From: Cudoniella acicularis
Lineage: Eukaryota > Ascomycota > Leotiomycetes > Helotiales > Helotiaceae
Direction: 5' to 3'
Assembly (NCBI GenBank): GCA_013054445.1
Contig: JAAMPI010000253.1
Coordinates: 1-47,662 of the forward strand
DNA: 47,662 nt
Below are positions 12,062 to 22,934 of this stretch, one piece after another; the first letter of the stretch is position 1; each line of letters begins with the position of its first letter. The notes beneath the pieces were generated by a model. It saw nothing but the letters and a program-made list of their open reading frames with translations. It was not told the origin of the DNA and did no database searches. The position numbers were made by a program, and so were the translations under genes.

Positions 12062-12959
12062 TTTGTTGTGCTCTGGGATGTTGTTGTAACGCTGCTGAAG
12101 CAAAGTAAATTCAGCGCAAGAGTTGGACACGGCGCTGGCCTGTGGCTGTGACTGAGGAAGACGCGTTGTGGCAACTCACGACGAGCCGGAAGACACGTTG
12201 GGGCAACTCAGGGCAAGCTGGGAGACGTGAACAGTTCTTGGAACACGTGCATTCTCCTTTTGCTCGTCGTTCTCAGGCTCCCTCAATCCGTGCATGCAGC
12301 CACTTAAGGTTCATAAGGCGGATTTATGCAACCCCAAGGGCTCGGCAGCCTGGGAGGGCTTATCCCGGAATTCCATATCAATAGAAGGGAGTCACCCATC
12401 CACAGAGCAGCATGGCCTGCAGCGAAGTCACAAATGACGTCTCCTCGTGGCAGAAATATACGACACATAACATGTCGAACAGAAGCCCCCCTTTCCCCAC
12501 GCTTCACCAGCTTCTTGGAATTTGGTGAGGGCGCTTCGAGCTTGACTGGCTGGCAGCCTGCCCCTCTTGCTCTCTAACACTCTCTTGCCCTCTGGCACTC
12601 TCTGGCCTGCTGCCGAGGTGGCTCTCTGGCTATCTGTAAGCAGAGCTGTAGTTGAAGCAGGTTCTTGGGTCCGCTAAACGCACGTGCCCAGAGGTCACGT
12701 TTTTTTAGGAATCATGACCAAACCCGGAAGTAAATGTGGTTGAAGGTTTTGCTGGGTCGCAGGACACCTTCTTAAGCAAGCTTAAGACGAAGGCATTGGG
12801 GTGCAACTATTACTTTCTCTGCTCTATTATTAGTTAAATATTTTCGTCGTTATTTGTATTTCTAATATATGCAAAAAATATCTGTATTACTCCTTAAAGA
12901 TTTCTTGGTTGTGTAGGTGCAGCCACAGTAGCTATCTCGTGCTACTTCACCAACTAATA
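12062..12959. other. Upstream flank of membrane-protein copy 1
   Basis: No supported gene. Around 12160-12225 there is an imperfect local duplication of CACGTTGTGGCAACTCA-like sequence. A segment at 12521-12547 (TTTGGTGAGGGCGCTTCG and following) recurs at 17795-17822 upstream of copy 3, so the duplicated unit extends several hundred bases 5' of the coding part. 12780-12900 is AT-rich. Confidence 0.5.
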
Positions 12960-13265
12960 CTCGGGCTGCCGAGAACTTTTCGAACAACCAATCAGGGGCT
13001 CTAACACCAAAAACCGTAGCCAAACTGTGTTCACACCACGCCAAGAAAACACGAGAATTTCGAGACTATCTTCGTATTCCTTTGCGAAAACACAACGCTT
13101 TACACAAAAAACAAACCCTGAGAACCACTCTAAAGAGAATTAGTTGAGCCTTCACTATTGTTAATTTGACATATTTTGACTTTGTCGTTGCTTTACTATC
13201 TTTCCTATAGTAGCATATAATTCTAACGTTTTAATTAGTTGTTTGAAAAGTTCTCGGCAGCCAAG
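12960..13265. mobile_element. 306-bp MITE-like element with terminal inverted repeats
   Basis: The ends form an imperfect inverted repeat of about 33 bp: 12960 onward begins CTCGGGCTGCCGAGAACTTT and the reverse complement of 13265 backward begins CTTGGCTGCCGAGAACTTTT. Both ends abut TA (12958-12959 and 13266-13267), as expected for a TA-target-site element. The interior has no coding capacity. Size, ends and TA flanks fit a non-autonomous Tc1/mariner or pogo-type MITE. It ends 67 bp from the mariner element but has different terminal repeats, so it is not an internal deletion derivative of that neighbour. Confidence 0.75.
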
Positions 13266-13332
13266 TATGCACAGGGTCCTTTCTATATTTAGCAAGGCCA
13301 ATCATTAAACGGCCCAGTTCAGAGGTTTTATA

Positions 13333-14965
13333 CGGAGGTCGCGGCCATAAGTTTTGCACCCCCCCCCTTGTAACCAACCCACTAGGGGGTAGCGCCACAA
13401 AGCATGGGTTTCTAATTAGGAAATGTGTTCTATTCTTGAAGCTATTTCCACTCTATCTTACCATACGCGATTAGGATTCCTCTTTCTCTTGCCAGAGCCT
13501 TCTCTATACTCATTCCCTCCACCACATTTAATTATCTCCTGAATATGCCTTGGAATCCGCTCAATCCACTCTTGAATCTTCTTTTGAGGGAGCCTTTTCC
13601 AGCATTCTATCCAATCCTTTTTCAATTGCTTTACCCCGCTTGCAACACCATGTTTTGTAGTCTGCCTTTTCATCCAAAACCAACATGGCTCAATAGCATT
13701 TAGGTCAGGGGAGTTCCCAGGCCAAAGAAGCCTAAGTATTTGGTGAAAGCTATATACCTTTGCCTGGTATTTATGAGCATGTGGAGATGCATTATCCTCC
13801 TGCACAATTGTACTAGGACGACGTAGCTTACATCTCTTTACGAAAGGGAGGAGCTTCTTCTCAAGTATCACTTTATAATAGCGATACCAATCAATCCCCC
13901 CCCGGGAAGCCTCTCTCACAAGCTTCCCATTCTTCTTATTCCACTTCCAGGTCGGCTTTACACCTCGTGTCTTTCGGGTTATATTTAGCCTCCGCATTGC
14001 TGTCTCAATCTCCCATGCCATCCTACACTCTCCCTCTAGCTTAGTATTCATCTTATCTATCCACTCTTGTGCCTCCTTCTCTTTTGTTGTCTCATCTTCC
14101 CAGATATGATAAGGGCCCTTCTCTTCCCATGAAAAACAACTCCAAAATATGAACTGTTTAAAGCCTTTCTAGCGCCGACGTATACAATAGTAGTTATAGG
14201 CTTCTGAGCTTGTACGCCATACTCGTATTCTCCCTCTTTGCCCTCCCCAGGTTACACTTGTTTCGTCCGACCAAATCACATTCTTCCAGTCCTCTAATGT
14301 CCAATCCTGGTGGTCTAAACACTATTGTAAACGTGCAAGCTTTTGTTCTTTTGTAAGACCAGGTTTCTTCGTTGGTTTGCAAGGCTTATAGCCCTTCCGG
14401 CGGAGAATTCGATGAATCGTACGGGCAGATATGCCACCTTGAATGAGAGGAGAGGTAAGGTTTGCGATGCCTTGTGTAGATAGCTGCCGTGTAGTTGAAT
14501 TTTTGGAAAGAGCTTTTATAACCTCCTCTTCTTGCTCTGGCGAGAGCTTTTTCGGTCTACCACTACGTGGCGCATCCTCCACATATGCTAATATAATTTT
14601 CGGATCTGTTTCTGGAGTATATCCTCGTTCCCGGGCCTTTTTCTCTATTCGCCGAATCGTGGTTTTATCGTAGCCAGTTTCAGCTGTAATTTGACGAAGT
14701 GAACAGTTTAGCCGGCGCATAGTAAGTGCCTAGGCACGTGTAGCAGGATCATTGGGTGGCTTTGGAGCCATTGTCTTAGTAGGGCAGCTAAAAGAGTGAA
14801 TAAAAGGTTAAAAAGTAAGATAGTGTAGTGTTAAAGAGAATCTTTGGTGAAAAGGGGGTTTGAGATGGCCTAATTAGGAAATTCAGGGGCCCTGGTCACT
14901 CCCCTGCAGTGGCTTACTAGAGGCAGGGGGGGGAGGGGGGGCAAAACTTATGGCCGCGACCTCCG
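13333..14965 (-). mobile_element. Complete Tc1/mariner-type DNA transposon
   Basis: The element is 1633 bp, bounded by a TA duplication (13331-13332 and 14966-14967) and by perfect 25-bp terminal inverted repeats (13333-13357 and 14941-14965, outer bases CGGAGGTCGCGGCC) that run on into C-rich/G-rich tracts. It contains one transposase reading frame on the minus strand. It is inserted in the block of micro-membrane-protein genes, between copies 1 and 2. Confidence 0.95.
13458..14771 (-). pseudogene. Tc1/mariner transposase, three in-frame TAG stops
   Basis: The frame runs without any frameshift from ATG at 14771 to the stop at 13458 (437 codons). The N-terminal third has paired helix-turn-helix DNA-binding motifs (SLRQITAETGYDKTTIRRI; GGISARTIHRILRRKGY). 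The catalytic domain shows all three acidic residues: D in WSDET, D in VQEDNASPH and E in NSPDLNAIEPCW; the last two are separated by 34 residues, so it is DD34E. Stops are TAG at 14730-14732, 14322-14324 and 14169-14171. Each is one C-to-T change at CpA from a sense codon (CAG, TGG, TGG), which matches RIP. The protein cannot be made in full, so the element is not autonomous. Confidence 0.92.
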
Positions 14966-14967
14966 TA

Positions 14968-15639
14968 CAGAGCTCAGCCTTACCCTTTTCCCACCCTGCA
15001 CATAAAAGTCGTGCGCAACATCTAGAGGTGATAGGAAACTCGACAGCACATTCCTGTCAGGATCCAGCAGAAGATGGTGTTTTGCCTTAATTAGTTTAAT
15101 GGTTTTAGTCTTGTTTCCTTTCAAGTTATGGAGTGCACTCAAAAATATACTTCGTGGCTAATTTGGCTTTTTGAAGTGTTGGAATACATCACCTCAATGT
15201 ATAATTTTTCTAGAACTTTGTCGTGATTATAGGTGCACCTTAATCTAGGTTAATGCCAGAGGGTGCAAAGGGATACAGTATGTGAAATAAAGGTTGCTCT
15301 TAGAAGTTAGAACCTCGAGTGGGATCACTGATTTACTGAAACACGACAATCAACCTCCTTTGTGTACCTAGTAGTTTAGCGTTCTGCAAAGTGGATTAGT
15401 GTATCGCGAACACAACATTAATTTGTTTGATTTTTAAATCGAGTTCTATAAGCAGGTAACAGAATTATTTTATATGTCGCAATGGCAAATGCACCGAGTA
15501 TGTTCCCACGAAAACTGTCGCTTAAAACGGCCCCTCCCCCCTGAAACCCCTACTATCGACGACAATAAATCAATCCACCATTTCATGTCCCGAACATTAA
15601 ACGCCTATGCTATCATAACCCTCATTTTGTATAAGACAT
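14968..15639. other. 3' flank of membrane-protein copy 2
   Basis: No supported gene. 15150-15182 is homologous to 11521-11552 and 16636-16670, the 3' flanks of copies 1 and 3. In copy 2 this flank lies about 460 bp from the stop codon rather than about 105-145 bp, so roughly 300 bp of unrelated DNA (about 15200-15560) seems to have been gained here, or lost in the other two. Confidence 0.5.
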
Positions 15640-16080
15640 TTAAGAATCCCTCCTCCGAAAAAATCCATCCATTGCTCTCAAAACGATTTCGTGCTCATAA
15701 TCCACATCGCGATTACGGGTACGGTTTCGATTGCGATTTCGGTTCAGGACAAGCTGCTGCAATTCGATGTCTTGCGCAGCTTTTTTATTGTTAGAAAATA
15801 ATCCAAGGTTACGGATTAATTGGAAATAATTCAAAACTTACTTGTTTTTTGAGGACGATTAATAATTGCAATAGCGAGTGCAATGAGTCCAATAATAGTA
15901 GAAGCAAGTCCGAAAGAAATCGCAATTATCTCGTTTGTTGATACAGCTGTAGATATTATTACTAGCCTGACAGAATAATTGGATATTGGACATAAAAGTA
16001 TCAATTAAGGAATATAATGCCGGAGACTAACCTGACATATTGTTATTCTGGGGTATATTACTTTCTCTCATATAACTCAT
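15640..16080 (-). CDS. Micro-membrane protein family, copy 2
   Basis: Model on the minus strand: exons 16080-16032, 15946-15842 and 15779-15640, giving 97 aa; starting at the internal ATG (16038), which aligns with copies 1 and 3, would give 83 aa. Introns are 85 nt (GTTAGT..CTACAG) and 62 nt (GTAAGT..AAAAAG), in the same phases as in the other copies. The protein reads SAVSTNEIIAISFGLAS into a hydrophobic span, then INRPQKT, a glutamine/leucine stretch (DIELQQLVLN), an Arg-Asn repeat (NRNRNRNRTRNRD) and a tail YEHEIVLRAMDGFFRRRDS. The Asn-Arg repeat expands a segment that is shorter in copy 1. I do not recognise the family. All splice sites and frames are intact. Confidence 0.7.
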
Positions 16081-16812
16081 TCGGATTTTCGTCTGTCCAT
16101 AGTACTCGAAAGTACCGGAGCGAGTACGCAGGCGTTGATATGACAAGTAACCCTTTGCAAAAATAAAATTGACGAAATGCGCTAGATCTGGTCTTAAATC
16201 TCGAAATCTCGATCAAGCGCACAGAAGGAATATTAAGCCATGGATCCGGGAAGCAGGTGGGGGACTGCTACCTGGGTGGGGGACTCCTACCTGTTGGGGC
16301 GAGACACGCGGATCTTGGCCATCCTAGGGCGGGGTTCTTTCGGTGCTACTGCAGTGCAACTTTGGCGGGCCTTCATCGACATTTGACAGTCACTGCCTGA
16401 TCTGATTGGAACAAGATCACCAGAATAACCCACCTTCCATTCCTTGCACCTCTGCACAAAAAAGTCATCTATGCGCGCAATTATTTGCTCCGGAAGCAAT
16501 CCCACATAGCGAATTTGACAGAAGATTGCTCAAAAGCCTGGAATTATCAGGAAGAAAAACCTCATGTTGGATAGTAATTGTTAATAGTTTTAATTTGAAT
16601 TCTTTTAAGTTATAGAGTATTCACTCAAAAATATAACTTATGGTTGATTTGATCTTTTAAAGTGTTGTGGTAGGATAGGGTCCAGAATACCTGTTTCGCA
16701 ATTACAGTATGGATTGCTCGGCGTGGCTAAATCTTAAACAACAATAAATAGATCTATGAATTTTCTCAGCATTTAACGCCTATCATAACAAATCCCTCAA
16801 CTCTCGTATCAT
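16081..16812. other. Spacer between membrane-protein copies 2 and 3
   Basis: No supported gene. 16636-16670 is the conserved 3' flank of copy 3, shared with copies 1 and 2. A GGGGGACTSCTACCTG motif is repeated in tandem near 16258-16293. A minus-strand frame at 16287-16505 has mixed composition but no motif I recognise. Confidence 0.45.
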
Positions 16813-17213
16813 TCAATTGTCCCTCCTGCGAACAAACCCCGACGCCAAATCCAATGCCCTCAAAATGATTTCGTGCTCATGGTCTACATTAGGAGCGCGA
16901 TTGTGGGTGCGATTGCGCTGGCGATTTGGGACAAGCTGCTGCAATTCGATGTCTTGCGTGCCTGTTTGTGGCCAGCCTTTAATCTAAGCTAAAATAAAGT
17001 ACAGAGAAGGAAATGCTCAACTAACTGGTGTTGTGCGAGGGTCGATTGATAATTGCGACGGCGAGTGTAATGAGTGCAATAACAGTTGAAGCGAGGCCGA
17101 ACGAGATAGCAATTATTTCATTTGTGGATACTTTTATAAATATTGTTAGCAGATTAATCATTAAATTAATAAGGATGAAGTGAAAAGAATGAAAATAACC
17201 ACTGACACGACAT
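16813..17213 (-). CDS. Micro-membrane protein family, copy 3
   Basis: Model on the minus strand: exons 17213-17207 (seven bases), 17130-17026 and 16961-16813, giving 86 aa. Introns are 76 nt (GTCAGT..AAAAG) and 64 nt (GTTAGT..AAACAG). The protein begins MSLSTNEIIAISFGLAS, continues as a hydrophobic span to about residue 31 (INRP), then DIELQQLVPNRQRNRTHNR and the tail DHEHEIILRALDLASGFVRRR plus DN. The first donor (GTCAGT) is weaker than in the other copies, and a stop lies upstream in frame, so the start at 17213 is the only ATG available. No known function; intact. Confidence 0.68.
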
Positions 17214-18464
17214 GTTATGTCTCTTTTCTGTGCTGGTGAAAGTAAAATCAAGTTCGCGAAATCGTTAGGGAGGGAGATGTTAAAACTCTAGCACCTAGAA
17301 AAAAAAGAACTACCCGCAAGACATGCGCAAATTCAATGCAAGCTCACCATCCTCAACGCCTCACCAGGGGTTGCGTGCTACGGGGTAACCGCTCACGCGG
17401 GTACGCATGAGCAACAGGGGCGAGGGTACCGCAATCTGCACCGCGCTAGTGTGACCTCGCCGTTGGCAGCGACCCCGCGCTAGTAATTTCTGTCTTTGAA
17501 AAAGCCTACGAACCAGCGAGCAAAGCAGGGAGATGTAAGGGAGCGTTCCAATCAAGAAATCTTCAAGGCTCAAAAATTATGGCTATGATAGCTGTAATTC
17601 ATATGCATCCCCTCGACGGCTTTTGAAGAGGACTTAAGAATTACGATGGATTCATTTAGAAATAATCAAAAATTCAGCTAAATATTAAAAGATTCGCAAG
17701 GGTCTATTACAGGAAGTAGCCTTGTGCTCTTGTGTCACCCTCAACACGTGATCTTCAAGGCTGACGTTAATGAAGTTGATACTTCCTCTCCTTATTTGGT
17801 GAGGGCGCTTCAAGCCTGACTGCCTTCGGGCCGCTAGCTCTTCAGGGATGAAGGCCCTAACTCGTGGCTATGTATATTCCCAGCCTCACTTTAACACTTT
17901 TGATTGGCTTTCATAGAAAGATAAGTGGGCTCGGCTTCTGCCGAAAGTTCGGAAGACGCGACCGCATGAACGACATGCAGAAACCTGAATGAAATTCCGA
18001 AAACTTATCACAACGTTTTCGCTTATAGACTGTAAAGTTGAACGGTTATACACCTGTAGAAAAGAATCGAAGCAAAAGGCTTGGCACGATCGTAAACAAC
18101 CACTATGCTCACACTTCATGTCACTATACTGGAATGAAATGGAACATCCTTGGTTTCACAAAATTCCCTAAATAAAACACTACTCGTTGAATACAGGTTA
18201 CGCTCAGAACAATGATTTTGAGAGAAAACTCATAATTCCACTTGGAAAGCTTATACTGAATATAACGGAAGATCATGCGAGGACAGAAGAAATCGCCATT
18301 CCATTACCAATTGTTTCATGAATCTAAAACACAACAGAAAACTTCTACTTAACTGAAGGAAGCCGTGAAAGAATTTTAGATTGCACTGTGCTAACTACAG
18401 CTAGAACGAGAGGTACCTATCTATATGTCTTCCACTGACTTGACTCAACATTATTAGTCGATAT
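17214..18464. other. Intergenic, flank of copy 3 and 3' side of NUP82
   Basis: No supported gene. 17795-17822 repeats the upstream segment of copy 1 (12521-12547). A minus-strand frame at 17361-17573 is basic and low in conserved features, and I reject it as a gene. AT-rich sequence fills 17640-17720 and 18150-18460. Confidence 0.5.
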
Positions 18465-21148
18465 CTAAGACAAGCTTAATCTCTCCAACCGGCTCTTCGC
18501 ACCCTCCACCAAGGCTGATTCGCGATCCAACAGAGTCATTATTTGAGCCACCTTAGCTTTCCTAATCTCCGACGGCACCTTAAAATCTTGTCTGGTAGTG
18601 CTCTCCTCCTCGGCCGATAAATCCTTAGCCTCCTCCAGAATATCGTCTCTCATCTTCAGCACCTCCTCATATCGTTTCCAGGGCTTCTTCGTCCTCCCTT
18701 CCAAGCCTTTATCATCCTCATCTATTTTGCCCGTCTTCTCATTGAGAACACGAACTTCCTCAATCCACGCCTTTTCCTTCTCGGTCAACTCCCGACTGGT
18801 GCTTTTTGTCGCTTTCCGTTTTATGTTCTCAATTCGCTCAGTGAGCTCCTTCTGTCGTTTGTTTGCTGCTTGTATTCTCTGTTCAACGATTTCGTCGATA
18901 GGAACAAGTGGCCCATCATCCACATCATCTCCTGTGACAGCATCAACACGAGCGGCAGTTTCATGGGCTTTCCGAATTTGGCTCGCAAGGTCTATCTGTA
19001 GTTTTTCACACCGTCTGAATAGTTCTGCCGCGGCAGTTCCAAGACGATGAGTTTCTTCGCTCAAAATCTTATGGGCATCGGTCATTATTGTCAGAGTTGC
19101 AGGCGAAAGTCGAATATCCTCTTTTAATAACCGCTTGTACTTGCTGTGTCGAAGCCTATCAAGTAATGATGGAAGTGCTGAGTGCTCCTGAAGCGCATGC
19201 GAAGGTTGATAGGTAGGTCGCGGCTCGTATAAAATCAAAGGCTTTTCGGGCTCTGAGTCGTATGTTGGGGATCGCGATCGACGAGTTGGGTCGAAGTCGA
19301 TTTCTGGGGCCTCAAACGTAACGGCAAGAGGACCATGAGATGTAGCCGTAAGGAGGAAGTATCCCAGATCAGGGTCGCGGATAAGAGTGCTCGCAGCTAA
19401 GGAGGAGGACTGATCATCAGATTTGTGGGTGTAAACTCGCTCTCGGATTGAGCTTTGCCCTTTCACCAACAAATCGATGCGAAAGTCAGTGCCAGCGGCC
19501 CCTTCATTCAGTTCTGTCTCCAATCGGAAGACCCATGGTGACAGCGAGACGAACGTAACACTCAAGGAATCAGTAATATAAAATGAGTACCGAGAGTTTA
19601 CGTCAGAACTGAACATTGGCCAATTTCCACTCCACACCTCGCGAAGGTTACAGGTGTCCAGAACCTGGAAAGTTAGTAGCGATGGCGAATCGGCATGTTC
19701 GATATGTATGGCCTTTGACTTTGTTTTAGGTAGCCACTGGGCCTCGATACCGTCCAAATCCAAACATATCGAAAGACGACCACTGCTCGTAAGTAAACAG
19801 ACTACACCAAGCGATAAGCCCTCTTGATCAATATCATCAAGCTCGAGGTCGTCCTCTTCTCCAAACATCAATTCCTCTGAATCTATTTTGGGGCCGATCA
19901 CGTAAATATCGCTTAGTAGACCATCAAGCTCGTCCTCGGATTCCTCCGGAGCAAGTTCGAGGTCGAAAGGACCTTGAAGTTTCGGAATCTTTCCAGGTCG
20001 AGTTGGTCTCGTATAAACTTCCGTCGCGGGCTCACCAGCTGGTGACTCCACGTGCATTGGTTCCTGGCTATCCAAATCCGACATCCATGCAAGCTGTTGT
20101 TGTGACAGTAATTTGGTCTGGGAAGACACTTCCGGATCGTCTTCCGAAGCTGCAACTTTTGCAACAATAGAGACCGACAAAGATGGAATTAGTGTTGGAG
20201 GAGGCGACCATTTTTCGGGAAGAAGTGGGCAAAGAGCATACACGTCTCCTTCTCTCATTGCTATCCACAGAGTCATAGGAGACCACCCTCCACTTCCTCT
20301 ACTGGCGAAACAAGCTGATGCTACTTGCATTTCAAAAGAATCGGGCGAAAACCCCTTGCTCATCCCAGATTTCAAAGGACCAAAATCCTGGTCCGAGGTA
20401 ACTCCATCTACCAGCTTTTTGAGGTCGATAGCAAGTTTTGGTTGGTCAAAGGACCACCGATCCGCAACAGAGAGTTCCCACAGTCGTACCACAGCATCTT
20501 CTGTGACTGTCACAAGACAAGATCCGTTCACCCCAAGAGGATGCCATAGTGCCGAGCTAATTGGGGCCTGGGAGGTGACGTGCGTTACTGGACCTAAAGT
20601 ATAAGTCTTGAGTTTCATAGGTCCAGTATCGGGAGCCGTGAGATGTGATGATTCGGGAAGAACTGCGATATGAACGGTATGTGTTGTTAAAATCGCAAGG
20701 TAATTCGTATGTGGAGAAATGATTAGTTGTTGAATATCTTCTGCCACAGGGGTTTTGATGGTCTATAGTGTTAGCAACTGACGAAGAAAGGGAAGATTGA
20801 GGAACTCACCCTATAGCCTTGAGCATGATCCGCATCGTACTGACTCTCTCGTTCGTCTTTGTCATTGTGTTTGAATGTACTCTTTTGCTTCCTCTGCTTC
20901 TCTTCCCAAGCCTCTTTTAAGTAAACAAGATCTGCCCATCGTATTTCCTTCCCAACAGCGATGAAGACTTCTGTTCCTCTGCGCGCAATCGCTCGACGAG
21001 GCCCGGGTTTTGTGGTTTTCTTTCGACTTGACCCATTCGACGGGGCGGTATGGGTGCTCGCAGTAACTGGCGCTGTATCAACGAAGATCTCATGGCCGGG
21101 ATTGGGCTTCGATAGCCACTCCGGCGTGTAGCTTATTGCCTTGGGCAT
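18465..21148 (-). CDS. NUP82: Nucleoporin NUP82 family
   Basis: Nup82 sits on the cytoplasmic face of the nuclear pore with Nup159 and Nsp1 and supports mRNA export. Model: exon 1 21148-20810 and exon 2 20762-18465, separated by a 47-nt intron (GTGAGT..TATAG, CTAAC branch), giving 878 aa, the size I expect for a filamentous-fungal orthologue. Residues about 1-550 look like a divergent beta-propeller (WHPLGVNGSCLVTVTEDAVV, RLWELS, then acidic loops). From about residue 640 the chain is charged and heptad-like (RCEKLQIDLASQIRKAHET, RQKELTERIENIKRKA, KVAQIMTLLDRESALVEGAK), the coiled coil used for complex assembly. It is divergent with CBC2 across 251 bp. Intact. Assignment rests on architecture and length plus recognisable family sequence. 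Confidence 0.82.
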
Positions 21149-21399
21149 TCTGGGTAATGAAGAGGTGCAAAGGGGAAGGGGAAGCTGCAAAAGCTTTGCG
21201 ACGCGGGAGGTTTATATGGGAATCATGAAATGGTGGTGTGTGGCAAACAATGATTGAATAAATAGCAAGCTGTTGACAAGCTTTGTACACTTTTGGAGGT
21301 TGACGTGCCTACGTGCCTGAGAACGGCGCTAGCGCGGCCTGAGTTGGAATCGCGAAAGAGCTCAAGCAGCTTGCCATCTCAGAATCGCAACCAACAAAG
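21149..21399. promoter_or_regulatory. Shared divergent promoter, NUP82 / CBC2
   Basis: The two start codons face away from each other across 251 bp, so both promoters must lie here. I see no TATA box; short CT-rich and GA-rich runs are present. Confidence 0.6.
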
Positions 21400-22077
21400 A
21401 TGCCCGGCACAATACGAAACACCGTTGACCGGCTGGATAAGCCAAGTGCATACTACCAAAGCAGGGTAAGCCTCGCATATTCATTGTTCTTTTACTGTAT
21501 GGGTTGGCGCATTGGCTGACACTGGCTCTGGCTTTCAGAACAAGAAGCGCAAGTACGACCGAGACAACGAAGATCGAGATGGAAAGGAGAGAACACCAGA
21601 AGAGCCCCCTGAGGACCCATTAAAGGACGCAACCACTCTATACGTTGGTAATTTGTGAGCAAGCGTCTTGTTCTCGTCCCCCCCTGATTGAAGCTCACCA
21701 GGTCCACCAGGTCTTTCTACACAACTGAGGAACAGATTCACGAACTATTTGCAAAGTGCGGCGAGATCAAGCGATTAATTATGGGATTGGACAGGTTCAA
21801 CAAGACACCATGTGGCTTCTGCTTCGTGGAATATTACACACATCAGGATGCCTTGGATTGCATGAAATATATTGGAGGCACAAAGCTCGACGAGCGTATC
21901 ATTCGAACGGATTTGGATCCTGGATTTCAGGAGGGCAGGCAATATGGACGAGGAAAGTCTGGCGGCCAAGTGCGCGATGAGTACCGTGAGGAGTATGATG
22001 AGGGTAGAGGTGGGCTAGGCCGAGCCATCCAAGCCGAAAGATTGAAGGAGGAAGAAGAATACGGCAAAGGCAGATAG
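21400..22077 (+). CDS. CBC2: Nuclear cap-binding complex small subunit (CBP20)
   Basis: CBP20 binds the 7-methylguanosine cap of nuclear RNA together with CBP80. Model: exons 21400-21465, 21539-21654 and 21711-22077, giving 182 aa. Introns are 73 nt (GTAAGC..TTTCAG, with CTGAC) and 56 nt (GTGAGC..CACCAG). The RNA-recognition motif is clear: [17 protein letters not shown] (RNP2) is read across intron 2, and [15 protein letters not shown] (RNP1) follows. The family's cap-contacting context [19 protein letters not shown], then [13 protein letters not shown], is present. The start ATGCCCGG gives [19 protein letters not shown], which carries the tyrosines used in cap stacking. Intact. Confidence 0.95.
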
Positions 22078-22317
22078 TCTATGCCTTTTGTAAATTTATG
22101 GCGGGCGTTCAAGGGGTGTCATGGAAAATGGGAGGGCAGGTGCATAGTCATCGTTCATGATTCTCGGAAAACAAATTAGATCTCGACCTTGATTAGATCT
22201 CGATCTTTTGTGTGCCATTGAACAGCCTTCTGATATACAGCCAACCCGAACGCCCTGTAGGTATGCTTCCTCCTATCGTGATAGTACAGTACAATCGTCG
22301 CTCAAACATAATATCCC

Positions 22318-22773
22318 CTAATATCCAGGTGGATTGACTCGTTGTGACACTCTCGTCCACTTTGGAAGTTCTGCCTATGGTCAATACGGATCCCGCCAGC
22401 TAAAGAAGCCTCAATCATGACTTACTCCGAATGCTCTTCCTGTACTTTTTCTCTTTACGGTCGAAGATGGTGTATTTATCTTTTGGCACCATTTCCTGCT
22501 CAATCGGCATTTCCTCCTTCCATCTCTCCACAGCTTTGGTAGTGATGCTTTTCTTAGCCAATGCCTTGTCCAGAGTAGCTACCACTGTATCGACCGCCCG
22601 TAATCGTTTACGTTGTCGCGCTTTTTGGAATTTGGAGAGCCGCCATGGGATTTTCCTGAAGAAGCATTGTTGTCAGCATGAGGCTTCAGTAAAACTAAAC
22701 GAACAGTGAGGGTAATTGCATACCAAAGAAGTCCTCCTGATAGTGAGTTCGTAGGTCTGAAGGCGCCGAACAT
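22318..22773 (-). CDS. MRPL31: Mitochondrial large-subunit ribosomal protein L31 (fungal)
   Basis: This is a fungus-type component of the mitochondrial large ribosomal subunit. Model: exons 22773-22724, 22655-22426 and 22370-22318, giving 110 aa. Introns are 68 nt (GTATGC..TTCAG) and 55 nt (GTAAGT..GGCAG). The protein starts MFGAFRPTNSLSGGLLWK, then IPWRLSKFQKARQRKRLR, then EQEMVPKDKYTIFDRKEK, and ends PKWTRVSQRVNPPGY, all hallmarks of the family. It is highly basic and short, as expected for a ribosomal protein carrying its own targeting N-terminus. Convergent with CBC2 (240 bp apart) and divergent with TRS20 (161 bp). Confidence 0.92.
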
Positions 22774-22934
22774 CGTGTGGTGTGTTTCTTGGTCGAAAAA
22801 GCTGTAGTCGTCCGAAGCTGCTTTGAGGATAATTCCTCGCCAAGACATTTAAATCGCGCCCACCAATCACCGCTCACCTCGATCCTCTTCAACTCCAACG
22901 TCACTCTTAGAAAACAGCAGCGCCAATCTCCACG
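22774..22934. promoter_or_regulatory. Shared divergent promoter, MRPL31 / TRS20
   Basis: Only 161 bp separate the two opposed start codons, so one short region must serve both genes. No TATA box is obvious. Confidence 0.6.

Noticed and set aside
20113..20604. 163-codon frame antisense to NUP82
   Set aside because: It is a shadow of the conserved Nup82 exon with no independent features.
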